From NCBI RefSeq assembly GCF_031755915.1, contig NC_083383.1:26390501-26454500 (forward strand): DNA of 64,000 nucleotides, given 5' to 3'. Position numbers and translations under genes: made by a program. Numbering within the stretch: position 1 is the first letter of the stretch; the number at the start of each line of letters is the position of its first letter. Source of the DNA: Ziziphus jujuba (taxonomy: Eukaryota; Streptophyta; Magnoliopsida; Rosales; Rhamnaceae). The notes under the pieces were generated by a model, which was given only the letters and a program-made list of their open reading frames with translations, was not told the DNA's origin and made no database searches. Positions 36,280-47,794 of the stretch are shown piece by piece.

Positions 36280-37180
36280 GCTTTAATATGTTCAAAAGTA
36301 TACAACTGAACATTTTAAAATTGTATAAAAGTTTACAACGAACCATCTAAAAATATATTCATGTGGAATTGCATGATCAGAAGTATACAACTAAACAAAC
36401 TGACAAGGTTAAGAAGTCTACAACCAAACTTCTGAAAATTTATACTGAAGTTTATGATCGAATGCTCCAAAATAATAAGTTATAATTTTGAAGATGTTTA
36501 AAAATATACAACTAAACAACTTTAATATGTTCAGAAGCTATAACCAAACATATTCAGTTGTACAATAGTTTATAATTGAACCATCCAAAAATATAATCTT
36601 GGAATTGTTGGATTAGACAAATTCTAACATTTTCAAAAATATACAACTGAACATACTTCAAAATAATAAATTTATGAATGGACGCTCTAAAGTGATAATT
36701 TACAACTTTAAATATGTTCAGAAGTGCATGAATGAACGACTTTAAATCAGTTTAGAAGCTTTCAACCGAACAACTTCAAAATTTTACAAAAGTTATAGTT
36801 GAACCGTCTAAAAGTATATTTTACAAAAAAGTTATGGAATTGTTAGATTGAACAAATTCAAATATTTCAAATATGTTCATAAGTTCATGATCGAACATCT
36901 TGAATATGTACATAAATTTACGATTGAACATTCCAAAATAATAAGTTAGAACTTTCAAGATGTTCAGAAATATATAATTAAACAATTTTGAAGAAGTTTG
37001 AAAGTACAAGATTGAGAATTTAAATATGTTTAGAAGTTTAGAATCGAATATTTTACCCAAAAAAAATAAAAATTTAGAAAATAGTACAGGACTGAACTAC
37101 TTCTAGATGTTCAGAAGTACACGATTGAACATTTACAAAATTGTTCAGAAGTATACTACCAAGCATCTTATAAAGATATA
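36280..37180. repeat. Degenerate minisatellite with ~236-bp higher-order period
   Basis: Short degenerate units of the type TATGTTCAGAAGT / TACAACTGAACA recur every 30-40 bases. They are grouped into larger blocks that start with GGAATTGTTGGATT-like sequence near 36363, 36600 and 36836, about 236 bases apart. Each block also has a CCAAAATAATAAGTTA-like segment. It occupies the space between the MULE-OTU remnant and the opposite-strand PMD remnant. Confidence 0.7.
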
Positions 37181-37232
37181 TTCATCGTATGAAAATTGTT
37201 ACAACAAATGTTAAAGCTACATCTAAAATACT

Positions 37233-37234
<2 letters not shown>

Positions 37235-37263
<29 letters not shown>
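37235..37263. repeat. (TA)n microsatellite
   Basis: About 14 TA units. Simple sequence only. Confidence 0.9.
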
Positions 37264-37479
37264 TCGACTAAATACAAAGTACTTAAATTATCCAATTACA
37301 TCATTCAGACTAATCCTATCACATCAAAAGCTCAATTACAATTACATATAGAGTTATATCTTAATATAGCTAATCTTTTTTTCTCCTCCTCCTACAATAG
37401 TTACTAAGAGGGGTCGAATTTTCTTTATGAGTATAGTTAGAATGCACTCTATCTGTGGGTGCGTTGGAAGTTTCACCAA

Positions 37480-39290
37480 TATGTTGACCTCGTAACAGGT
37501 CATCAATTTGTACTACTTAATCGAAAGACACATTAGCTGATAGTGAACAACCCTGTTGGACTATGGCATCATCCACAGATAACGCTCGTGAGATACCTTG
37601 CACAAAAATATAAGTAATGAGTAAATTATAATATATGACATAATTTATAACTTTCAAAAATATTATTAACAAATGCAATTCCTAATTGACAATCATCATG
37701 AAAAGCACGTAAATGGATTCCTAAATTGTAATCACATTTATGTTCCAGATTTAGTACCCTGACATGTGATATGCGCTAAAACCAATCTATGTATCCTGGT
37801 ACACAATCATATGGATGTACTACTCTAGCACCACATCGTTCAAAAGAAAGTACATGACTATCCTATCTCTCCCAATATTGATAAAAAAAGCTATATTGTA
37901 CATTATCACCCACCAATGCATCCTCGATTGGCACAAACTAGGAGAAATGGTGTTGGAGGAATTATTTGCACTTTGCCAAATTGGCGAGTACTATTTCTGG
38001 GTTATATAGCTCAATGATATTTATGCATTTCAAATAGCCAGTATAATAAGAAAATTGAGGTGCAGAGTGTGTATAAGGACTCCATATGACCTATTAAATA
38101 ATCAAAAACCAAATTATAATAAAAGAAATATGTATAAGTATGTACTTAATTTAAAAATATAATTAATAACTTCACCTCATTGTTGTTTAGTACATTTGCC
38201 TCACGCATAACATGTAAATGATCCATAAAGGATCCAGAATCTCTACGAGGGATCTAATGAAACATACGAGCTTGACCTTTCACAAAATTCACATTGCAAA
38301 AGGTCTGGAAAATGGAACATGCTCATAACCCAAACCTAAGTGGAACAAAAATAAAATTAATATGCTGCAAATAAGAATTTCTAACTATGCAAACCATACA
38401 TACTACCAAATGCAAATAAATAAGTAATTTATCAAATACCTCAAGTAGTGTCAAATATCCAGCAATTTGTCGAACCCCATACCTACTAGCAAAACCCAAT
38501 TGGCGATATAAAAATACTAAAGTTATAGCTCCCTATGCATAAGAGTGGACATTATCAAGATCAATTAATAAACTAAGTTATACAACTGGTACTCTTGTTC
38601 CATTTTTATCACTAAATATTGTGCATTCTAATAGATATAATAGATAAGCCCTAGCAGCAAAAATTGTATAAATTCTTCATAATCTGAATGTGAAACCTTC
38701 ATGAATTTATTTTTCAACCAGTCTAGTCTAATTGATTGCCTTAAAAAAGTTTGTAACTCTGCATAAGCCTCATCTCTGTTAGCTCATAATCCATCAATTA
38801 AAAGTGCTTCTACCTCTTGAGATAATAATATAGGGCATGATACAGATCGACCAACAATAGAAATTTGAAGAATGGTACTAGCATCATCTAGTGTAAATAT
38901 CATCTCACCAAAAAAGAGATAGAAATTGTTAGTTTTAGGTTGCCGTCTCTCAACAAAAGCATATATAACTACTCGAATAATAAAATGATACAATGATTTT
39001 ACCAATGTTAAAAGACCTGAGTGACTAACTATGTTTCTCCATTTAGCATTTGGAGCTGTCTCATCCCAAATCCATTTAGCAACCTTAAGTGCATGATTCA
39101 AACATTTAAGAGGAGGACATTCCTATATAAAAATATATAAGTATGTTAGCTTTTCCAATACAAACTTTAATAAAGAAAAAATAAATCAAACTAAAGTGAA
39201 CAAAATCTTACATATTTTTCCCATATTGTTACAGCTATATATATGATTTTTAAAGCTCTTAAGAATTGATGGATCTTCTGGACCACCTAG
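37480..39290 (-). pseudogene. Decayed plant mobile domain (PMD, MAIN-like) gene
   Basis: Minus-strand translation gives the PMD family blocks in order: GPFLGGPEDPSILKSFKNHI (~39290-39230), ECPPLKCLNHALKVAKWIWD, then FVERRQPKTNNFYLFFGEMI and FTLDDASTILQISIVGR (~38960-38850), AYAELQTFLRQSIRLDWL, AYLLYLLECTIFSDKNGTRV (~38650-38580), VFLYRQLGFASRYGVRQIAG, and WSPYTHSAPQFSYYTGYL (~38085). Introns with proper borders can still be seen, for example at 38091-38176 and ~38341-38440, so this was once a spliced gene. Stops in several blocks show loss of function. PMD proteins include MAIN/MAIL1 (genome stability, silencing), but many copies belong to Mutator or gypsy transposons, and the transposon context favours that here. 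The catalytic role of the domain is unknown. Confidence 0.82.
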
Positions 39291-39299
39291 GAATGGTCC

Positions 39300-41989
39300 A
39301 TTCAAATTCGATTACTCAAGATTTGCATTTTCTTTCTTTATATTTTTTGTCATTAATTCAGCACCAATATTTACTACATTAAATTCTCCGAATCAAATTT
39401 GTTAGAAACTTCATTTTCTATATTTGCATTTGGCATCATAACAAATTCCCTCCATAAGTTTTTGCCATATCTAAATAAAATTAATTGAAAAAAAAAAAGC
39501 TCAGAAATTTTGATAAATTATATATAAATTAGCATGTTAAACTATACATATATATGTATGCAAATTAGTCCAATATTATATTTCACTATATATTAAGTAA
39601 TATGCGGCATGTGCTGAATGTGATTAAATGTAAATATGACGATCATAAAAATTAATAAAAGCAACAAACATTGGAATAACAAAGTTTTTCACAACTAGCT
39701 TTTAGAAATTGATCGGATACTCTGCTTGCATTACACAAAGAAATATATTTAGATGTGTTATATATTTATGTCTATTTGATCAGTTGTCAACCCATAACAA
39801 AAATAACTTTTCTTCTAAATATGTATATATGACACATAGAAAATTGATTTCCCAAAAGAAAACCATTGTTTAAATAATTTTCATTACAAATGAACAAGGT
39901 AATGTACATGCATAGCTTATATGTTTGACTAACCAGTGTTAAACATATTTATAATTGTAATACAAATTGTTTAAATGGAAAAAATTTCAAAATTACTTGG
40001 GGTTTGCCAAAATTGGGATAGTATTAGTTTCTTTCGTCCAAACACATGCTGCCTGAAATCACAATCTCAACTATTAGTTTCCTTTCACCCAAAGAACTCT
40101 ATTATTCTTAAATTTTAAATTTTCTGCATTACCTTTTTCAGCAATGTTTTTCTCCGAGAAAAAAAAAATGAAAAAGAGGTATATGATGCTTTGCCAAAGA
40201 TGGGATTATGATGAATAGCGATTCAAGTTTGATATTTTCTAATCAAACTCAGTTCACATTTTCACAAAATCAAAAGCTTCTTAATGTCTCCTAATCTTGC
40301 TTTCCCTTTGGTTCAAAACCAAGAAAATTTAATTTTTAAACAGAGAGAATAAGGGTGAAAGAGACCGACAATATTTTCTTTTTAAGATAGTTTTAACTTT
40401 TAGTGTTTTTTTGAAGAAATTAGAGAGAGACTAAAATAACAAAACTTTTTGGTCTTGAAAAGTGTGGTGGTCATGTCAATTGCTAGCTATCCTCCATTGA
40501 CCATGATGGTTGGTTTTTTTTCTTTAAAATAAATAACACTTCATGCCATTAAAAAAATAATAAAAAATAAAAACATAAAGGGGATGAAAACCAACCTCAA
40601 TTCAAAATGAGAAAGAAGAAAATAAGAGTAGTTTAATAAAATTAATTTTTATAGGACTATATAATTAGTTTAGAATTGTAAAAAGAATTTTTATTTGTAA
40701 AAGATATATAATTTTGGGATAATATGAATTAGAGGTATTTTAGGTATTAAAAAAATATTGTATTAAGAAATTTTTTTTATTCATTTAAATAATACTGCAT
40801 AAAGAATGTAATAGAACTATATAGAATCATTTTGAAATGGTATAAAGAAATGTTCTTATTAGTAGGATTTATATGATAATTTAAATGATTTTTATTAAAA
40901 AATTATTTTTAAGGTTTTTAGTATAAAAATAATAAAATTAAATATCTCAATTAAAATTTATCATATAAATTGGTGATTGCTACCAATAATGATAAATAAC
41001 AAGATTCAAATAAAAAATAAAAATATTTGAATTTGGAATCATTATGCAAAAGAACAGGAATTTTACCATTACATTGTGTAAAAATGGAGCCAAAAAATGA
41101 TCTTTGGGGAGCATATAATTTTTTTAAATATTAATAATAAAAATTATTTTAACTTGCATATACAAACATTATACAATATTTATTATTTATATTAAATAAA
41201 TATTGTTTGAAGGCTGAACAGAAAATAAATAGAATTTCAACAAAATGATACATTAATAACACAAAAAAAGAAACAATCTGTTAAGTGAATTTTGCAAGAA
41301 TAATTGTGGGGTCCTTTAATTTTCTACAGTTGGATAAATCTTGTTTTCAAATATTTATTGTAGTTATATATTATTTTTAATTGATAATTAAAGAATATAA
41401 CATACTCAAAGAAACTATATATATAATATAGAAAATACAGCAAAACTGTAAACACTTTTTATTTAATTTGTAGTTTACTATCCAATTTTCATGAAAGAAC
41501 TAAATTATTTTAATAAAAAAATAGTTAACTTATAAATATCCTTACATTATTTAAGGTATTTAACTAATTCTTTTAAGAAAATGCTATGTAATACAAAAAT
41601 AAAATAATTTCAAGAACTTTGAGATCATGGTCAAATGAGATTATTTTAGCTGATATGTTTTTACATCCATATTTGTAAGAACATGGACTCTAACCACCAA
41701 GGAAAATTGGACGAATTATTGTAAATGATTAAAAAAAAACAAAAAAACAAAAAAACAAAAGGGAAAGGAAGAGTATTTTGGAGTCATGGCCCAACTAGAC
41801 CATTGCACAACTAAGCCATGGTAGAAATGCAACGTAATGAGCATAGGATGCCAAAAAAAAAAGAAAAAAAGAAAAAAAGCAAGCATAAGTGGCAAATGCA
41901 GAGTTTAAATGGCATAAATGTTAAAAAAAAAAAAAGACATTTTTTATTTAATGGGAAAAAGAAAAAAAGTTAAAAAAAGAAAAAAAAAC
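39300..41989. other. AT-rich intergenic DNA
   Basis: No coding blocks recognised. The segment could contain the right end of the MULE/PMD element, but I did not find terminal inverted repeats matching the left side. A-rich runs near 41730-41760 and 41850-41990 border the left LTR of the nested retroelements. Confidence 0.45.
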
Positions 41990-42359
41990 TGTTGGAATAT
42001 GTTAGAAAAATTTTCAACAATCTGTTATCTTCTAAATATGCAGGGATGCCACTTTAAACCTGTAAGAATTCAACAAAAGAAAAAGTTAAACTACTTAGAC
42101 GATTGTATTGATTATTGAAAAATAAAGTATTCTACAAAAGTTCAATTATTTTAATGATTAGAAAACTTTTAAAAGTAAAATTTCAATTAAGAACGACTAA
42201 AAACAATTGACTAATTATAGTAAATTGTAGTAAGAATAAACTAAGTAGTCTAGAGTCTTAGAGTTTATATAGAGATGTGTTTTAAAAGTCAATGAGGCTC
42301 ATATTTATATATGTAGAATACTTCAAGTCGCTTCATGTGTTTCTGATGTGGAACTTTCA
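41990..42359 (-). repeat. 3' LTR of the outer element
   Basis: 370 bases. Paired with 49546-49941 through shared blocks such as TTGTATTGATTATTGAA, CTACAAA, ACTTTTAAAA and GCTTCATG-GTTCTGATGT. Its inner (right) edge abuts the gag remnant with no clear polypurine tract, which points to an internal deletion. Confidence 0.72.
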
Positions 42360-42992
42360 TACCTAGAAGCTCGAAAAGCCAACTTGAATAATCGTGGAAC
42401 TTCGTCCCTTCAAACTACTTCCAAAGCTCATAACTTATTCCGCATTGAGCTAGCTTGACAAACTTCCTTTCTAGTATGTCCATATGACATATAATCCTTG
42501 TCCTCTTGAATCTTCCAATGAAGTTCTCCACAGATTCTCCTTCCATCTGACGCCAACATAGCACGTCGACCATGGAAATCTTCGGCTCCATTTTGTACAG
42601 TTGCTTATAGAATTTTTGTTCTAATTCCTGCCACATATAAATTGAATTTGGCTTGGCTGTAGCTTTACAGTGGACTAATTCTCTTCACTTGAAAATAATG
42701 TGAATTCAGGAAATCTGAATCCCTTTAAGAATTCTATCCGGTTAATAGTTTCAGGGTAGGGCCTTCTTTAAGATAGTTAACCAATTATTTTGAATATAGG
42801 GCCAATGATCTCCTAAATTATGGTCTCAATGGCTTCCCTATCCATGCAATGATCGTTGTTCATCCAATTCTAGACATTATGTCCATGTTTCCATGTTGGG
42901 TCATGGTAGTTGGACTGATAATGCTTATCTTCATTATGGCCATATGAAAAGTGTTGGCCATATTGTGATACGAACCTAGGACGACCTGCTCC
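42360..42992 (-). pseudogene. Outer-element gag, C-terminal part
   Basis: Minus-strand reading contains MWQELEQKFYKQLYKMEP, then MEGESVENFIGRFKRTRI and FVKLAQCGISYELWK (42415-42636), the usual Retrotrans_gag core, followed by a stop and the LTR. Upstream (towards 42992) is the segment FVSQYGQHFSYGHNEDKHYQ. The protein resumes at 48897 beyond the inner insertion. No active product is expected. Confidence 0.7.
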
Positions 42993-44095
42993 TAAACCCT
43001 TATTATATTAGTCCAGATCTAATTATATTTAAGTTCTAATGGTCACCTTGACCCCTAACCATCTAATGATTAGAAATCTTGGTATATAATAAAGATGCCA
43101 CAATAGGTGATGGAAGGGCTATTGATAAGTCAAACTAAAACACTCATTCACTAATAGTGTTTTAGGTGTTTAAAAGAGCAAAGAGAATTCAATCTCACAA
43201 ATAATTTTTTGTATAAAATTCGAACTTGATTTTTCATTGAAAATAAGCCTTTAAATAGGCTTTCAATGAGTAAAATAAAACCCCAAAAGGATTAGGAAAT
43301 TTCGGCCAATATAGAATCCAATTAGAAAATTGCCTAATTTCACATCCTTTTCTAATCTAATTTGGATTAATTAATTTCCTTCTTTTGAATCAGGAATTAA
43401 TTAATTTACAATGAAAATAATAAAATAATAAATTTCCTAAACTTATTTTTCCAGCAAATAAATAAATAAAAACCAAAAGTAAAGGTAATTTCCTAAAACA
43501 AAAAGTAGAAATCAAATTAGAAAACTAGAATACTAGCTTTTTGACTAAGTTGACTTTGACAAATCTTTGATCAATTTGAGCTTCAAATCAGCTTCTATAT
43601 GCTTTGTAGGATGCCAAATAAGATTATTATAGAGTTCCACACGTTTCCCTTGCTTGGAGGAAAGAGAAAAAGCCAACTCAGCAAAATACAGTAAAGCTAG
43701 CAAATAATACAACCAAAACCGGCCATTTTCTTTCTCATGCGCACACCACTTGAATGACCAGCAAAGCTTCGATCTTGACCAGTTCCCATGACTTCTTAGT
43801 GATATCAAGTGAATTCAAGAATATTTGAACCCATTTCTCGCTGGCCGAAATCCATAAATGCACCAAAACCGCTACTCGGGTCTGTATCGGCTTTCACCAC
43901 TTGTATGCTCAAAACAGGCATTGTATCTTTGGGTATGGACAGCCCTTTTAAGAATGAATTACCCCCTGGATAAAGGCATCAAGGTTTTCCTTAAACTTCT
44001 TAGCTTGAGCCCTAGTGATTGGCTTGGTTTTCATCCATATCGAGTCAGCACCCTAGTAGATTGTTGGTTGTGCGGCCTCGGGCGGATTCGCATCA
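42993..44095 (-). repeat. 3' LTR of the inner element
   Basis: About 1,103 bases, matching 47795-48896 over the full length. On the minus strand it starts TGATGCGAATCCGCC right after a purine tract. Its first ~200 bases continue the pol reading frame (NPPEAAQPTIY, KPITRAQAKKF). Confidence 0.88.
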
Positions 44096-44107
44096 TTCCC
44101 CTCCTCT
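44096..44107 (-). promoter_or_regulatory. Polypurine tract of the inner element
   Basis: Minus strand reads AAGAGGAGGGGA immediately before the TG of the 3' LTR. This is the expected position and composition of the plus-strand primer for reverse transcription. Confidence 0.75.
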
Positions 44108-44400
44108 TGAAAAGGATTTGTCCTCAAATCAAGATCTTCACCTGCAGAAAAAAGAGATCAATCAGCAACATTAAATGTGGCATTAACATTATACTCACCT
44201 AATAAATAAAGTTTGTAAGTATTCTCGTTAATCCGCTTCAAAATTTGAAAAAGTTCATCCACACGCGGCATAAGCTTTAACTTTCTATGTTTTGGAAACT
44301 TCTCCTTTTATGAGTGCAACCAAATAAAATCTCCTGGGTCAAACACTATCATAAAAAAAAAATCTAAAAATACATGCTCATTATGAAAAAAATTATACTT
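44108..44400 (-). pseudogene. Pol remnant: integrase C-terminal tail joined to an RT scrap
   Basis: Minus strand encodes VFDPGDFIWLHS (~44350), then RVDELFQILKRINENTYKL, GEYNVNATFNVAD and GEDLDLRTNPFQEEGNDANP, the typical C-terminal tail of plant gypsy integrases, with two stops. Just upstream is a short piece like LFANSKKYNFFHNEHVFLDF that resembles the RT segment following the catalytic YxDD box. The two are joined at an A-rich junction near 44350-44370, marking a deletion of RNase H and the integrase core. Confidence 0.68.
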
Positions 44401-44784
44401 TTTAGAGTTAGCAAATAATCTCTTCCTAATTTTCAAATTTCCATAAAGTTAAGCTCTCAACAAGGCAGATAAAGTTCTATACAACAAAAGCATTTTTAAG
44501 TAAGTATCTTTATAATTCATGACCAAGAATGGTTTCTTACTCAAAATGGCTTTATTAACATCCACAAAACTCAAATAAATATTTTTATTTTTCCTTTCTT
44601 TTCTTTTTTTCCTTTCTCACTCACGGTTTCATTGAATTTTGCATTAATCTTGGCTTTTTCTAAAAGTTTCTCATTCTTAGGTTTGTTAAAATTTTTCCAC
44701 TCAACCTAGATTTTAGAGGACTTACCTTGGACAGCAAGCTCACCTTTCCCCTCTTGAATGGATGGTGGAACCGTTGGTGCCATA

Positions 44785-45423
44785 CTAGCCTTCTTTTTTA
44801 GCCTCGGCTTCCCTCCTTTGTTGCATTTGTAGTTGGTCTCTAAAAACCTCTTTCGAGGTCAATGACTCCATCTTGACCTTCTTACCTTTAAATCTAAAAA
44901 CAATACAATTCTCTCGACCATAATGAATAGCATTTTTATCAAACTGCCATGGTTTACCTAATAAAATATGTCCGGCATGCATAGGTACAACATCATACAA
45001 CACAACATCCACATATTTATCAATGCTGAATTTTACTTTGGCTTGCTTATTTACTCTCATCTCTCCATTATCATTAAGCCATTGTAATCTATATGGTTCT
45101 GGATGTTTAATAGTTTGTAAGCCTAATTTATCAACTACCATGCTATTAATTACATTTGTACAACTCCCACTATCAATTATCATACTACAAATCTTACCTT
45201 GAATTTCACATTGGGTGTGGAAAATGTTCTTTCTTTGAATTTGGTCCTCATCTTTGTACATGGTTAGAACCATCCTTGCTACTAAACTCAAATCAGCCCT
45301 AAATGCCTTGAGAGTTTCAGATTCATCATGCCTATCATCTCCAACTTCTTCACCATCAATTTCGGTTTCAGCATCACTTTCTTCACTTTCGGATTCTAGT
45401 TCGCCATTACCTTTTAGCACCAT
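44785..45423 (-). pseudogene. Retroelement aspartic protease (gag-pol fragment)
   Basis: An intact 212-residue stretch holds the retropepsin active site CSMIIDSGSCTNVI (DSG triad) and the downstream VVPMHAGHILLGKPW motif of Ty3/gypsy proteases. An acidic linker (ESESEESDAETE) precedes it. The frame follows the zinc knuckle of gag, which has a stop codon, so a full polyprotein is no longer made. Confidence 0.85.
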
Positions 45424-45439
45424 GATCCTCCTATTCGGG

Positions 45440-46563
45440 CATTGACTAGCAATGTGTCCTCTTCCCTAGCACTTAAAACATACAACATCATGAGTTCTAG
45501 AAGGTTTAGGATCAGATTTTATCTCATTCTTTGGTGCTTGGACAGATTCGGCTTTGGACTCCCTTTTTGGCCGATTTGAACTTTCTTCACCTAGTTTCGG
45601 TATTGCTTCTCCAAGAACTTGGATTTGACCTCCCGCTATTTGTAACTCCTCCAAACCATGAGCTTACATCCCTCCTCTTGAATTGATGCTCTAATTTAAT
45701 AGCCAAATGCAACATCTCCTCCAATTCCACATATTATTGCAATTCTAGTTTATTGGCTATTTCACAAGTCAAACCACTAAGAAACCTTACCATGGTTGCT
45801 TCTCTACCTTCATTTATACTTAACCTCATCATAAACATCTCCATCTCTTTGTAATAATCCTCCATGGACCTAGTTCCTTGAGATAAAGATTGAAGTCTTT
45901 GATGCAGCAACCTATGATAGTGTGATAGTACAAAACGTTTCCTCATGGCCCCTTTCATTTGTCTCCATGTAGTGATCAAGTCATCACCAACTCACCTTCG
46001 GTTGTTTTGTTCATTGGTCCACCATTGAAGTGCATAATGACCAAATTCCATTGCTACCAATTTCAACTTCTTAGCTTCCGAATAGTTGTGGCAATCGAAG
46101 ATCATCTCCATACGCTCTTCCTATTCCAAGTTAGCCTCTGGATCACTTTTCCCCATGAAAGGTGGCATGTTTACCTTGATATTTCCAAGATCACCATATA
46201 CCTTTTCTCTCCTATGCCTCCCACAACCTAGCCTATCTTGGACAGTAAGTGTTTCATCCATTCCTTCCTCGAAATCATCTCCAAAATTTTCCTCTTCAAA
46301 CTCCTCTCTAGGTCGTCCATGGCTTCCTCGACGTTGATGGAACTTTTGCCTCAAATTCAGTTCATCATGAGATGTTTCTATTCTTTCCATCCTTTGATTT
46401 ATGTGGTCAAATTGAGCATTCATCGCTGCAATTGTTCCAAAACAGCCCTCATGTCCATTTGCTCACCACTCCCCGTAGCTCGGGAATTACCATGGAATCC
46501 TACGAATTCTTCTTTATTAATTCTTAGTGGTAAATCTCCTCTACTCAACCCTGAATCTGCCAT
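45440..46563 (-). pseudogene. Inner-element gag with zinc knuckle
   Basis: It begins with ATG at 46563 (MADSGLSRGDLPLRI). A coiled segment (MNAQFDHINQRMERIETSHD) and the capsid-like core MKGAMRKRFVLSHYHRLLHQ ... GTRSMEDYYKEMEMFMMRLS (45979-45734) follow. It ends at a CCHC-type knuckle CFKC-GRGHIASQC near 45487-45440. Frame changes at ~46440 and ~45980 and a TAG at 45466-45468 inside the knuckle show decay. Confidence 0.8.
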
Positions 46564-47794
46564 GTTAGTATAAATAATGTAAAATAAAATAAATTCTCAC
46601 CAAAAATCACTCCTTCACGTGTTTCACTTAATCAAGGTCTCGACACTCGTGTTTTCACACTAGTTTCAGCTTTTACCCTCTTTTAAGCTAACATACTCTT
46701 TCCTTTTTCCACTCAATGAATTATCTCAAAGTTCTAATTAAAATGCCCATAAAATAGCAATTAGATCACAAGTATGTTTTAATTAAACTTATCAACAAAA
46801 CAGTAGCAAAAAGAAAGCAATATCGAATGATTTAACAAAACCTAGTTTTCGCCTTTTCTAGGAAAATTAACAAGGAAAATTTTGGAATTTTTAAGAACTG
46901 GACCAGATGGTAAGTAAGTAAAGAGTCAAGAATAAAAGTTTAGAAAAAGAATTCCAAACACGAACAAGAATCAATTCTAACAAAAATAAGGAATACTGTT
47001 GGTTGTTGTTTTTGTAATTCAAGTTTTATGTATCAAATCCTTTATCAATTTTAATCCAATATTTTAGTACCCAAAATTTAAAAATCCAGCAGAAAATTAA
47101 ATCTCCAGCAACTCAAAATATCACAAATCAAATCTTCAACTCAAACAAATTCCCAAACTCAAATTTCAACAAACCGAATTTTTTTTTTTTTATATTCGAC
47201 TTTTCTTTTTTTCTTTTTTTCATTGAATATCAAATACAACTCCAGTAACAAAAATTAGCAACCAAATAGCAAAATCTCACCAAACCCGTAGCCTCCAACA
47301 AGAAAACAAATGTGCATTTTTTTTTTCCTTTAATTCCGCAAACCCTTCTTCTTTATTTATTTATTTTTTTTACTGACAGATTATAAACAACTGTAGTAGC
47401 AAGGATCAACATCAAAAATTGCAATTCTAAAGCCACAAATTCGCCAAAAATGAGACCACTCTTCAAACAAAAACAAATTGTACAATTTTAGGTTTTTTAT
47501 GCAATATGCTTTCAAAACTCTCTCTTTTTTTTTTTTTTTTTTGATATATGAATGCAAATAATTTAATACTAAAACAACAAAGAAAAATCAACGATAACCA
47601 AATTAACAAGAACAATGATGAAAAACAACCAACAAACTAGGAAACAAAAATACAGTATAACTAGGAAAGCCTAATTTAACTAGGAATGAATTTTTTTATT
47701 TATTTATTTTTTTTAAATATGCAGAACATGTATGATGATAGAACCAACCTTAACCTAATGCTAAAATTGCAGATTAACACAAAAACAAATAATC
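46564..47794 (-). other. Untranslated leader of the inner element
   Basis: About 1.2 kb between the 5' LTR and the gag start, A-rich on the minus strand with several long T/A runs. No standard initiator-tRNA-Met primer binding site (TGGTATCAGAGC) was found next to the LTR, so the primer is unknown. Confidence 0.5.

Noticed and set aside
39300..41900. Right terminal inverted repeat of the MULE/PMD element
   Set aside because: Compared by eye with the region left of 32944; no convincing inverted match was found.
41918..42118. Lys-rich open frame across the outer LTR edge
   Set aside because: Its first half is A-rich simple sequence and the rest is LTR.
43545..43808. Minus-strand open frame, with a matching one at 48347-48544
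   Set aside because: Both lie at the same position in the two LTRs of the inner retroelement; it is LTR sequence, not a gene.
43858..44202. Plus-strand open frame, with a matching one at 48659-48943
   Set aside because: Antisense to the integrase tail that runs into the LTR.
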